Source of the DNA: CAYRHS01 sp964424125
GTDB lineage: Bacteria; Actinomycetota; Acidimicrobiia; IMCC26256; JAOSJL01
Reading direction: 5' to 3'
Length of the DNA: 23,856 bases
Assembly (NCBI GenBank): GCA_964424125.1
Contig: CAYRHS010000028.1
Coordinates: 1-23,856 of the forward strand
The position numbers and the translations under genes were made by a program. Within the stretch, counting starts at the first letter, position 1; each line of letters opens with the position of its first letter. Below are positions 14,980 to 21,967 of the stretch, one piece after another. The notes beneath the pieces are model-generated. The model did not search any database. It was given only the letters and a program-made list of their open reading frames with translations, and was not told the origin of the DNA.

Positions 14980-15921
14980 ATGACCCGTCTCGTGACCCTC
15001 GCCGGCGGGGTCGGGGCCGCCCGGTTCCTGCGGGGCTTGCTCGAGGTCGTGGAACCCGAGTCGGTCACCGTCGTCGGCAACACGGCCGACGACGACGAGT
15101 TCCACGGGCTCGCCGTGTCCCCGGACCTCGACACGATCGTCTACACGCTGGCCGGTGCCGCGAACCCCGAGACCGGATGGGGACTCGCGGGCGACACCTT
15201 CCAGTGCATGGACGCGCTCGACCGCTACGGCGTCCCGACATGGTTCCGGCTCGGCGACCGCGACCTGGCCACGCACCTGTACCGGACGCGCCGACGCGCC
15301 GACGGCGCAAGTCTGTCGACGATCACCGCGGAGATCGTCGCTGCGTGGGAGGTTCCGGCGCGGCTCCTGCCGATGACCGACGACCCGGTGCGCACGCGCA
15401 TCGTCGTCGACGAGGCCACCGGCCCGCGCGAGCTGCGGCTGCAGGAGTGGTTCGTGCAACGCCGAGCGGAGACGCCGGTGGCGGCGGTCCGATTCGACGG
15501 TGCCGACGACGCCCGGCCCGCACCCGGGGTGTTGGAAGCGATCGAGGGGGCAGACGCGCTCGTGATCTGTCCCTCGAATCCTGTCATCTCGATCGGGCCG
15601 ATCCTCGCGATCCCGGGCGTCCGCGAGGCGCTCGCCCGTCGGCGGGACCGAGTCGTCGCCGTGAGCCCGATCATCGGCGGCGCGCCGGTGCGCGGACCGG
15701 CCGACCGCCTGATGCGCCCGCTCGGGATCGAGGTGTCGCCAGTCGGGGTGGCCGAAACGTACCGACATTTCTGCGGCACGCTCGTCGTGGACGCGGCCGA
15801 TCGCGAGCTGGCACCGGCGGTCTCGGCTCTGGGTGTACGAGCGGTCGTCGCCGACACGCTCATGCGCGACGTGGCGGTCGCGGCCGAGCTCGCCCGACGA
15901 GCACTCGCGGCCGTCGCGTGA
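14980..15921 (+). CDS. cofD: 2-phospho-L-lactate / phosphoenolpyruvate transferase (F420 biosynthesis)
   Basis: CofD, called FbiA in mycobacteria, joins the phospho-carboxylate moiety of LPPG (or enolpyruvyl-PPG) to the deazaflavin Fo, giving F420-0 or dehydro-F420-0. The 313-aa protein has the family's signatures: LAGGVGAARFLRGL (7-20), NTADDDEFHGL (34-44) and SPDLDTIVYTLAG (47-59). Further on are CPSNPVISIGPILAIPG and VSPIIGGAPVRGPADRL. ATG 14980 has no ribosome site and is probably leaderless. Its stop overlaps the cofE start by four bases (GTGA). Because the next genes encode both the ligase and the reductase halves of FbiB, the actinobacterial route through phosphoenolpyruvate and dehydro-F420-0 is likely. 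The Fo synthase and the CofC/FbiD guanylyltransferase are not in the window. Confidence 0.95.
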   Translation: MTRLVTLAGGVGAARFLRGLLEVVEPESVTVVGNTADDDEFHGLAVSPDLDTIVYTLAGAANPETGWGLAGDTFQCMDALDRYGVPTWFRLGDRDLATHLYRTRRRADGASLSTITAEIVAAWEVPARLLPMTDDPVRTRIVVDEATGPRELRLQEWFVQRRAETPVAAVRFDGADDARPAPGVLEAIEGADALVICPSNPVISIGPILAIPGVREALARRRDRVVAVSPIIGGAPVRGPADRLMRPLGIEVSPVGVAETYRHFCGTLVVDAADRELAPAVSALGVRAVVADTLMRDVAVAAELARRALAAVA

Positions 15922-16634
15922 GGGCTGCGGCCCTCACGATCTCGCCCGTCACGGGAATGGGCGAGATCGACGCGGGCGACGATCTCCCGGCCGCGCTCCT
16001 GGCCGCCATCCGGGCTTCGGGAACGGCGCTGGTGGGCGGCGACTGCCTGGTCGTCACACAGAAGGTGGTCTCCAAGGCCGAAGGGCGGCTGGTGCCAGTT
16101 CCGGGCGACAGCCCGGACGGTCGGCGAGCCGTCGCCGAGCAACAAGCGCGGCGCGTGCTGCGGCGCCGTGGCGACCTCCTCATCACCGAGACCGCGCACG
16201 GGTTCGTGTGCGCCAACAGCGGCGTCGACTGCTCCAACGTCCCGAACGGCACGGCCGCGCTGCTCCCGGTCGATCCGGATCGCTCGGCGCGCACGATCAG
16301 GACGGCGGTTCGGCGCGCCGCCGACGTGGACGTCGCGGTCATCGTCTCGGACACCTTCGGGCGCCCGTGGCGCAACGGCCTCGTCGATGTTGCGCTGGGC
16401 GTCGCGGGCTTGCAGGCCATCGTCGACCTGCGCGGGGACCACGACGCCGGTGGTCGACCACTCGAGGCAACCGAGATCGCCGTCGCCGACGAGGTGGCGG
16501 GCGCGGCCGAGCTCGTGATGGGGAAGGCCCAGGCCGTGCCCGCGGCCATCGTCCGCGGTCTCGACGCGAGCTGGCGGGGCGAAGGAGCGGGCCGGCAGCT
16601 CGTACGAGCGCCGGCGGACGACCTGTTCCGGTGA
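15918..16634 (+). CDS. cofE: Coenzyme F420-0:L-glutamate ligase
   Basis: CofE adds glutamate residues to F420-0 using GTP. In mycobacteria it is the N-terminal half of FbiB. The 238-aa protein covers only this domain: VTQKVVSKAEGR (46-57), ETAHGFVCANSGVDCSNV (91-108) and SDTFGRPWRNGLVDVALGV (144-162). The reading frame is open far upstream inside cofD, but the start is GTG 15918 because MRAAALTISPVTGMGEI matches the normal CofE N-terminus and overlaps the cofD stop as GTGA. Its own stop overlaps the next gene's GTG in the same way, so all three genes are translationally coupled. The length fits stand-alone archaeal-type CofE, and the fusion to the reductase is absent. Confidence 0.94.
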   Translation: MRAAALTISPVTGMGEIDAGDDLPAALLAAIRASGTALVGGDCLVVTQKVVSKAEGRLVPVPGDSPDGRRAVAEQQARRVLRRRGDLLITETAHGFVCANSGVDCSNVPNGTAALLPVDPDRSARTIRTAVRRAADVDVAVIVSDTFGRPWRNGLVDVALGVAGLQAIVDLRGDHDAGGRPLEATEIAVADEVAGAAELVMGKAQAVPAAIVRGLDASWRGEGAGRQLVRAPADDLFR

Positions 16635-17248
16635 CAGGCCGTTCCTCCCTTCCCGCCTTCATCACCACGCGACGCTCCGTGCGCGCGTTCGACCCTCGCC
16701 CCCTGGAACCGGGCGTTCTCGACCGCCTCGTCGAGGCCGCGTGCCTCGCGCCCGCCCCCCACCACTCGCGCCCGTGGCGCTTCGTCACCGCAGAGGAGGA
16801 CGAAGCCAAGCGGCGGCTGGCCGGCGGCATGGGGGCCCGCTGGCGAGCTGATCTCGCCGCCGACGGCGTCGACCCGGCTCGAATCGACGAGCTCGTCGTC
16901 AGCAGCCGCGCTCGCCTCGTGGCGGCGCCCTCGCTGGTGCTGGCCTGCCTCACCTCGGAAGGCCTCGACTCGTATCCCGACGAACGCCGCCAGCGCGCCG
17001 AGTTCGGCATGGCGCTGCTGTCCCTCGGAGCCGCCGTCGAGAACCTGATGCTCGCCGCGAGCGAAGCGGGCCTCGCCTCCTGTTGGGTCGCGGCGCCGAT
17101 CTTCTGTCCCGACGCGGCGCGTGGCGCCCTCGCCCTTCCCGACGACTGGCTCCCCCAGGCGCTCGTCCTCGTGGGCCGGGCCGATCCGATCTACCGGGCG
17201 CGTCCGCGCCCCGAGGTCGACCTCGACCGCTTGCGGCTCCGGCGGTGA
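16631..17248 (+). CDS. Nitroreductase-family protein, stand-alone FbiB C-terminal domain (probable dehydro-F420-0 reductase)
   Basis: A 205-aa FMN-binding nitroreductase-fold protein. RRSVRAF (14-20) is the usual FMN phosphate region. APAPHHSRPWRFV (40-52), the SYPDERRQRAEFGMALLSLGA stretch near 114-134 and LASCWVAAPIFCPD (148-161) resemble the C-terminal domain of mycobacterial FbiB. That domain reduces dehydro-F420-0 to F420-0 with FMNH2. Here it is a separate gene whose GTG overlaps the cofE stop (GTGA). The upstream open frame inside cofE is a shadow. The substrate assignment is inferred from similarity and coupling. It converges with the GalE-like gene across 31 bases. Confidence 0.88.
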   Translation: MTGRSSLPAFITTRRSVRAFDPRPLEPGVLDRLVEAACLAPAPHHSRPWRFVTAEEDEAKRRLAGGMGARWRADLAADGVDPARIDELVVSSRARLVAAPSLVLACLTSEGLDSYPDERRQRAEFGMALLSLGAAVENLMLAASEAGLASCWVAAPIFCPDAARGALALPDDWLPQALVLVGRADPIYRARPRPEVDLDRLRLRR

Positions 17249-17264
17249 TCCGCCTCGGAGCCCC

Positions 17265-17300
17265 ACCCGGGCCGGATGCTCAGCGGCGGGCGGCCCGGGT
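17265..17300. terminator. Inverted repeat at a convergent junction
   Basis: ACCCGGGCC (17265-17273) is the exact reverse complement of GGCCCGGGT (17292-17300), with an 18-base loop that contains the stop of the GalE-like gene. It could serve both converging transcripts, but the long loop and missing U-tracts make it a weak terminator call. Confidence 0.25.
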
Positions 17301-18239
17301 CGCCTTGAACCACTCGAGCGTGCGGCCCACGCCCTCCTCGAGCGTCGTGAACGGCTTCCACCCGAGGTGGATCTCGGCCCGACCGGGATCGAGGGCCGAA
17401 CGTCGCAGCTCGCCGGCCCGTGGCGGCGCGTAGCGCGCCGGGTCCTTGAAGCCGACCGCCTTCGACATCACTTCGTAGAGGTGCTGCACGCTCGTCTCGA
17501 CACCCGTGCCGATGTTGACGAGCAGCCCGCCCCCCTTGTCCGCCGAACGAACGAACGCGTCCACGACATCGTCGACGTAGACGAAGTCGCGGGTCTGCTC
17601 GCCGTCGCCGAAGATCGTGGCGCGCTCGTGGCCGAGCAGCTTCCCGGCGAAGATCGCGATGACCCCGGCCTCGCCGAACGGGTCCTGGCGCGGACCGAAC
17701 ACGTTGGCCAGCGCCAGTGCCGTGTACTCGAGCCCGTGCACCTCTCGGTAGTAGTGCAGGTAGTCCCCGACCGCCTTCTTGGCCACCCCGTACGGCGACT
17801 CCGGCCGTTGCGGCGCCCCTTCCCGCACCGGGAGATCGGCGGGACTCCCGTAGATGGTCCCACCCGAGCTCGCGAAGACGACCTTGCGCGTGCCGGCGGC
17901 GAGCGCGCCCTGGAGCACGTTCAGGGAGCCGATGATGTTGACCTCCGCGTCGAGCGTGGGCTTGGCCACCGACACCCGGACGTCGGCTTGCGCGGCGAGG
18001 TGAAAGATCACCTCCGGCCGCCGGTGCTCGATGAGCTCGGTCATGGCGTGCGAGCGGATGTCGATCCGATGGAAGGAGAACCGACGCGTGCGCAAGGAGC
18101 GCGCGTCGGCGAGGTTCGCCAGCGAGCCCGTGGAGAGGTCGTCGGCGACCTCGACGTCGTAGCCTTCCGCGAGCAGCCGGTCGACGAGATTCGAGCCGAT
18201 GAACCCGGCCCCACCGGTCACGAGCACCTTCGTTCCCAT
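17280..18239 (-). CDS. NAD-dependent sugar epimerase, GalE-like
   Basis: Extended short-chain dehydrogenase of 319 aa. It has the NAD loop GGAGFIG (9-15), HLAAQADVRVSV (80-91), SSGGTIYG (124-131) and the catalytic YGVAK with Tyr150 and Lys154. The best match by eye is UDP-glucose 4-epimerase-type proteins, which convert UDP-Glc to UDP-Gal through a 4-keto intermediate; a UDP-GlcA or UDP-GlcNAc epimerase is also possible. With a UDP-glucose dehydrogenase upstream in the same operon, a UDP-sugar substrate is likely. ATG 18239 has a GAGG about six bases upstream. It is the last gene of the operon, 20 bases after the nucleotidyltransferase. Confidence 0.87.
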   Translation of the reverse strand: MGTKVLVTGGAGFIGSNLVDRLLAEGYDVEVADDLSTGSLANLADARSLRTRRFSFHRIDIRSHAMTELIEHRRPEVIFHLAAQADVRVSVAKPTLDAEVNIIGSLNVLQGALAAGTRKVVFASSGGTIYGSPADLPVREGAPQRPESPYGVAKKAVGDYLHYYREVHGLEYTALALANVFGPRQDPFGEAGVIAIFAGKLLGHERATIFGDGEQTRDFVYVDDVVDAFVRSADKGGGLLVNIGTGVETSVQHLYEVMSKAVGFKDPARYAPPRAGELRRSALDPGRAEIHLGWKPFTTLEEGVGRTLEWFKATRAARR

Positions 18240-18259
18240 TCGCAGCCTCGGATCGGTGG

Positions 18260-19357
18260 TCAGTCGGTGGGCGCGGGCACCCGTTGGGTCACGAGCTCCG
18301 CGTCGGCCGGTATTTCTACCTCGGCGCCCACGACGCTCTCACCTGCGATCACGGCCCCGCGACCGATTCGTGCCCCGGGTCCCACGATCGAACCCTGAAC
18401 GCGCGCACCTTCATCGATCACGGCTCCGCCGAGGACCACCGAGTCCTCGATCGTGGCCTGCGAGCTCACCGCGACCCCGGGGCCGAGGGTCGAGCGCGCG
18501 ACCCGTGACCCGTTCGCGAGCACGACTCCGGGTCCGAGCACGACCGGCGATCGCAGTTCGGCCGCGGGATTCTGATCCGTCTCGTCCTGGACCCAGATGC
18601 CGGGCGCGCACTCCCGTGCACCCGGAGCGGGCGGCAGGCCGAGGCGACCCACGGCGACATCGGCGTGGGCGAGCAGGTACTTGGCGGGCGTGCCGATGTC
18701 GATCCAGTACGCCTCCGCCTCCATCGCGTAGAGCCGTTTCGGCTCCTCCAGGAGGGCCGGAAACGTCTCGCGCTCGATCGAGACGCGGCGCCCCTCGGGA
18801 ACACCCGCCAGCACCTCGGGTTCGAGGACGTAGGTCCCGGCATTGATCCAATTGGTCGGCGCCTGGTCGCGTGGTGGCTTCTCGACGAAGGCGACGACCT
18901 CACCGTCAGCACGGGTCGGGACCACGCCGAACGCGGAGGGATCCTCCACGTGGGCGAGCGTGATCGTGGCAGCGGCACCTCGGTCGTCGTGCAACGCGAC
19001 GAGCGCGCCCAGATCGAGGTCGGTGAGCACGTCGCCGTTGCAGACGATGAGTCGCTCGTCGAGAGCGTCGGCGCGCGCGGCGGCGAACCGCACCGCGCCC
19101 GCCGTCCCGAGTGGCTCGGCCTCGACGGCGTACCGCAACCGCACGTCGCCGAACCGGCCCTCCGGGAAGTGCTCCACGAACGCGTCGGGCAGGTATCCGA
19201 GCGAGAGCACGACCTCGTCCACTCCGTACGCGGCGAGCCAGGTGAGCTGGCGTTCGAGGAACGCCTGGTTCACGATCGACAGCAGCGGTTTCGGGCTCGT
19301 GAACGTGAGGGGCCGGAGGCGAGTTCCCTCTCCGCCGACCAGGACGAGGGCCCTCAC
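18260..19357 (-). CDS. Sugar-1-phosphate nucleotidyltransferase with left-handed beta-helix tail
   Basis: A 365-aa enzyme that couples an NTP to a sugar-1-phosphate. The pyrophosphorylase core is intact: GGEGTRLRPLTFTSPKPLL (8-26), CNGDVLTDLD (106-115), EKPP (159-162), NAGTYVLEP (172-180) and WIDIGTPAKY (218-227). From about 268 to 348 a hexapeptide series (VVLGPG, SVVLGG, SIVGPG, SVVGAE) forms a left-handed beta-helix. The layout matches actinobacterial mannose-1-phosphate guanylyltransferase (the rmlA2/manC-type gene next to wbbL in mycobacteria). Glucose-1-phosphate thymidylyl- or uridylyltransferase cannot be excluded. With ManB in the window, GDP-mannose is a reasonable product. The GTG start at 19357 overlaps the upstream stop as GTGA. 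Confidence 0.88.
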   Translation of the reverse strand: MRALVLVGGEGTRLRPLTFTSPKPLLSIVNQAFLERQLTWLAAYGVDEVVLSLGYLPDAFVEHFPEGRFGDVRLRYAVEAEPLGTAGAVRFAAARADALDERLIVCNGDVLTDLDLGALVALHDDRGAAATITLAHVEDPSAFGVVPTRADGEVVAFVEKPPRDQAPTNWINAGTYVLEPEVLAGVPEGRRVSIERETFPALLEEPKRLYAMEAEAYWIDIGTPAKYLLAHADVAVGRLGLPPAPGARECAPGIWVQDETDQNPAAELRSPVVLGPGVVLANGSRVARSTLGPGVAVSSQATIEDSVVLGGAVIDEGARVQGSIVGPGARIGRGAVIAGESVVGAEVEIPADAELVTQRVPAPTD

Positions 19358-20106
19358 GAGCCGGGGACCGGCGGCGTCTCCGCGCTCGGATCAGGCAGAC
19401 TCGGGATGGTCGCGGTCGGATCGCCCGACGGCGCCGAACCGACGGGCGGGCCGGGATCGGTGCCGCTGTGGCTCTCGTCGACCGGCTGCGAGGGCTCGGG
19501 CGGCGCGGGGAGCTCCTCGCCCTCGGGAAGGAACGCGATGACGATCCGCTCGTAGTTCTCGGGCACGCAGGGATCGTCGCACTCGGGCTTGTGGTCAGCG
19601 GGATTCCCGGATTGCTCCACCCCGTTGAGGCTCCAGCGCACGAGGCCGGGCTCACCGCCCAACTCCTCGCACGGATCGCCGTTGCGCACGTCGGTGTCGT
19701 CCCAGAGCGACAGGTGCGTCTCGGAGACGCTCCAGCCGCCGAACTCGAAGAACTTGCCCACGGTGGCGTTGTCGCCCGCCTCCGCAGCCGAGTACGGATG
19801 AATGTGGATCAGCCCGTCACCGTGCGAGTGGATACCGGCCTGGACCTGCGATCCGTTCACGGTCTCGAACTCGGGCGCGGGCGGGAGCTCCTGGCCGCAG
19901 ACGTTCACCGTCAGGCTCGCGTGCCAGTGGTCGAGGTTCGCGCGGGGGCGCGTCTCGGCGGACGCCTCGCTCCCTCGGCTGATCGTGATCAGCGTGACAC
20001 CGGCGGCGGCGATCAGGACGATGCCGAGCACCCACGGCCAGTTCTTGCGACCACGACGAGTGGGAGCCTTCGCCGCGCGTCGTCGCCCCCGGGACTTGCG
20101 CGCCAT
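19354..20106 (-). CDS. Membrane-anchored protein with three HxH motifs, unknown function
   Basis: A 250-aa protein. A strongly basic N-terminus (1-22) is followed by a signal-anchor helix (about 23-42), a folded outer domain (50-195) and a Pro/Ser/Glu-rich tail. The domain has HWH (60-62), HSH (93-95) and HIH (101-103, in HSHGDGLIHIHPY), plus Cys70, Cys146, Cys176 and Cys180. Three HxH pairs on beta-strands are what a cupin-like or copper/zinc site might look like, but I do not recognise the fold. I believe related unnamed proteins exist in other actinobacteria. It sits nine bases after the WbbL-like gene, and its stop overlaps the nucleotidyltransferase start (GTGA). It is therefore co-expressed with nucleotide-sugar enzymes even though its residues suggest metal binding outside the cell. 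Confidence 0.8.
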   Translation of the reverse strand: MARKSRGRRRAAKAPTRRGRKNWPWVLGIVLIAAAGVTLITISRGSEASAETRPRANLDHWHASLTVNVCGQELPPAPEFETVNGSQVQAGIHSHGDGLIHIHPYSAAEAGDNATVGKFFEFGGWSVSETHLSLWDDTDVRNGDPCEELGGEPGLVRWSLNGVEQSGNPADHKPECDDPCVPENYERIVIAFLPEGEELPAPPEPSQPVDESHSGTDPGPPVGSAPSGDPTATIPSLPDPSAETPPVPGS

Positions 20107-20115
20107 CTTCCGAGA

Positions 20116-21039
20116 CTACCTTCCGCGGTCGCGCAGCCCGGATGCGGCGTGATGCAGCATGGCCAGCACGGCGCGCGCCGCGAGATAGACGGCCGCGGGG
20201 CCGAGCAACAGTCGCCGGGGGCCGCTCCACCGCTTACGCGCGAACCGATACAGCGAACGGTGGTGCTCCAGGATCATCCGGTAGGGCCGGGTCCGGGTGC
20301 TCACGCCCCCGACGTGGACGACCTCGCCACCCGGCTCGTAGACGACCCGCCAACCCGCGCGGCGCAGCCGCCAGCAGAGGTCGACGTCCTCGACGTACAT
20401 GAAGTACCCCTCGTCCCAGCCACCGACTGCGTCGAGCGCGTCGCGGCGCAGCCAGATGGCCGCCCCCGAGACCCAGTCGACCTCGCGAGTTCGGTCTGGA
20501 TCGGCGTCGAGCTCCCGGTACCGCCTGGTGAAGGGATTGGAGGACCAGACGAGCCCCAGCAGACCGTGGCCCACGGCGTCGGTCACGCTCGGCACTCGAC
20601 GGGCGGACGGGTAGACGGTCCCGTCCTCCTCGTGGACACGCGGCCCCACGGCCGCGACGTGACCCGTTGCGAGTCGATCCATCATCGCTGCTCCGGTACC
20701 CGGAGCGATCGTGAGGTCGGGGTTGCACACGGCGACGACCGATCCTCTCGTCGCGGCGATACCGAGGTTCGCGGCGCGCGCGTAGCCGAGGTTCCGAGGG
20801 GACCGTACGACCGTGAGCGTGGGCTGCTCGAGTGCGAGGCGGTCCGCGGAACCGTCCGTCGACGCGTTGTCGACCACGACCACGTCGGGCGGTCCGTCCG
20901 CGCTGTCGTCGGCGAGCAGCGACGCCACGCAAGCGCGCAGATGATCTCCGGCGTCGTGGTTCACCACGACCGCCGACCAGCGCGACGAGATGTCCGCCGA
21001 CGATCCGGCGGGCTGCTCCTCAGCCGGTACCGCGAGCAC
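20116..21039 (-). CDS. Glycosyltransferase family 2, WbbL/rhamnosyltransferase-like
   Basis: A 307-aa GT-A enzyme. It has VVVNHDAGDHL (24-34), VDNASTDGS (56-64), PRNLGYARAANLG (81-93) and CNPDLT (105-110, the DxD-equivalent). VDWVSGAAIWLRR (187-199) and GYFMYVEDVDLCWRLRRAGW (211-230) follow. The VDWVSGA, YFMY-EDVDL and HHRSLYRFARK features recall mycobacterial WbbL, which adds rhamnose to GlcNAc-PP-decaprenol to start the arabinogalactan linker. RmlB in the same operon supports dTDP-rhamnose as donor. There is no membrane anchor except a weak hydrophobic stretch near 278-294. GTG 21039 overlaps the preceding gene by 20 bases with a GGGGGGAG just ahead; the true start could be slightly different. 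The acceptor in this organism is unknown. Confidence 0.87.
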   Translation of the reverse strand: MLAVPAEEQPAGSSADISSRWSAVVVNHDAGDHLRACVASLLADDSADGPPDVVVVDNASTDGSADRLALEQPTLTVVRSPRNLGYARAANLGIAATRGSVVAVCNPDLTIAPGTGAAMMDRLATGHVAAVGPRVHEEDGTVYPSARRVPSVTDAVGHGLLGLVWSSNPFTRRYRELDADPDRTREVDWVSGAAIWLRRDALDAVGGWDEGYFMYVEDVDLCWRLRRAGWRVVYEPGGEVVHVGGVSTRTRPYRMILEHHRSLYRFARKRWSGPRRLLLGPAAVYLAARAVLAMLHHAASGLRDRGR

Positions 21040-21967
21040 GCTCCCCCCGGTACCACTCGAAGGTGCGGCGCAGTCCTTCGTGGAGATCGGTGTGGGGCCG
21101 CCAGCCCAGGGTCTTCTCGGCGAGCGTGATGTCGGGACGTCGCTTCGAGGGATCGTCGGAGGGGAGCTCCTCGAAGGTCAGACCGACGTCCGCGCCCGTG
21201 ACGTCGAGCACGGCCTGCGCGAGCTCGAGAATCGTGTTCTCCTCCGGGTTCCCGATGTTCATCGGTCCGACGAAGTCGGACTCCAGCAACCGGAGGAGCC
21301 CCTCCACCTCGTCGTCCACATAGCAGAACGAGCGCGTCTGGCCACCGTCGCCGTAGATCGTCAGCGGCTCCCCGCTCAACGCCTGCTCGAGGAAGTTGGG
21401 GATCGCGCGACCGTCCGCGGGCCGGAGGTACGGTCCGTAGGTGTTGAAGATCCGGGCGATCTTCACGTTGAGACCGTGGGAATGGTGGTAGGCCATCGCC
21501 AGCGCCTCCGAGAACCGCTTGGCCTCGTCGTAGACGCCCCGGGGGCCGATGGGGTTCACGTGGCCCCAATAGGACTCCGGTTGCGGATGCACCTGCGGGT
21601 CCCCGTAGATCTCGCTGGTGGACGCAAGCAGGAAGCGTGCGCCCTTGTCGAGCGCGAGTCCGAGCGTGTGGAGTGTTCCGAGCGACCCGACCTTCAACGT
21701 CTTGATGGGGTACTCGAGGTAGTCCCGGGGGCTCGCGGGGCTCGCGAAGTGCAGCACGGCGTCGACCGCGCCGGAGACATGAACGTACTCGGTGATGTCC
21801 GTCTCCATCAGCTTGAAGGTCCCGACTTCGAGGAGATCGTCGACGTTGTCCGCGCGGCCCGTCAGGAGATTGTCCAGCGCGACGACCTCCCATCCTCGAG
21901 CGACCAGCTCGCGGCACAGGTGGCAACCCAAGAAACCCGCGCCGCCGGTCACGACAGCCCGAGGCAT
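21020..21967 (-). CDS. UDP-glucuronate decarboxylase (UDP-xylose synthase)-like
   Basis: Extended SDR enzyme, 315 aa. It has GGAGFLG (8-14), HFASPASPRDYLEYPIKTLK (73-92), STSEIYGDPQVHPQ (116-129), ESYWGHVNPIGPR (131-143) and the catalytic YDEAK (Tyr146, Lys150). The combination ASPASP...YP and TSEIYGDP..HPQ.E.YWG.VNPIGPR is the hallmark of UXS proteins, which oxidise and decarboxylate UDP-glucuronate to UDP-xylose in the cytosol. The gene directly follows ugd (ATGA overlap), which makes its substrate, so the pair forms a two-step pathway from UDP-glucose. The start is ATG 21967. A general UDP-hexuronate SDR with another product is less likely. Confidence 0.9.
   Translation of the reverse strand: MPRAVVTGGAGFLGCHLCRELVARGWEVVALDNLLTGRADNVDDLLEVGTFKLMETDITEYVHVSGAVDAVLHFASPASPRDYLEYPIKTLKVGSLGTLHTLGLALDKGARFLLASTSEIYGDPQVHPQPESYWGHVNPIGPRGVYDEAKRFSEALAMAYHHSHGLNVKIARIFNTYGPYLRPADGRAIPNFLEQALSGEPLTIYGDGGQTRSFCYVDDEVEGLLRLLESDFVGPMNIGNPEENTILELAQAVLDVTGADVGLTFEELPSDDPSKRRPDITLAEKTLGWRPHTDLHEGLRRTFEWYRGERARGTG

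Noticed and set aside
14976..15917. Upstream extension of the cofE frame through cofD
   Set aside because: The translation is Arg/Gly shadow sequence. The normal CofE N-terminus begins at GTG 15918.
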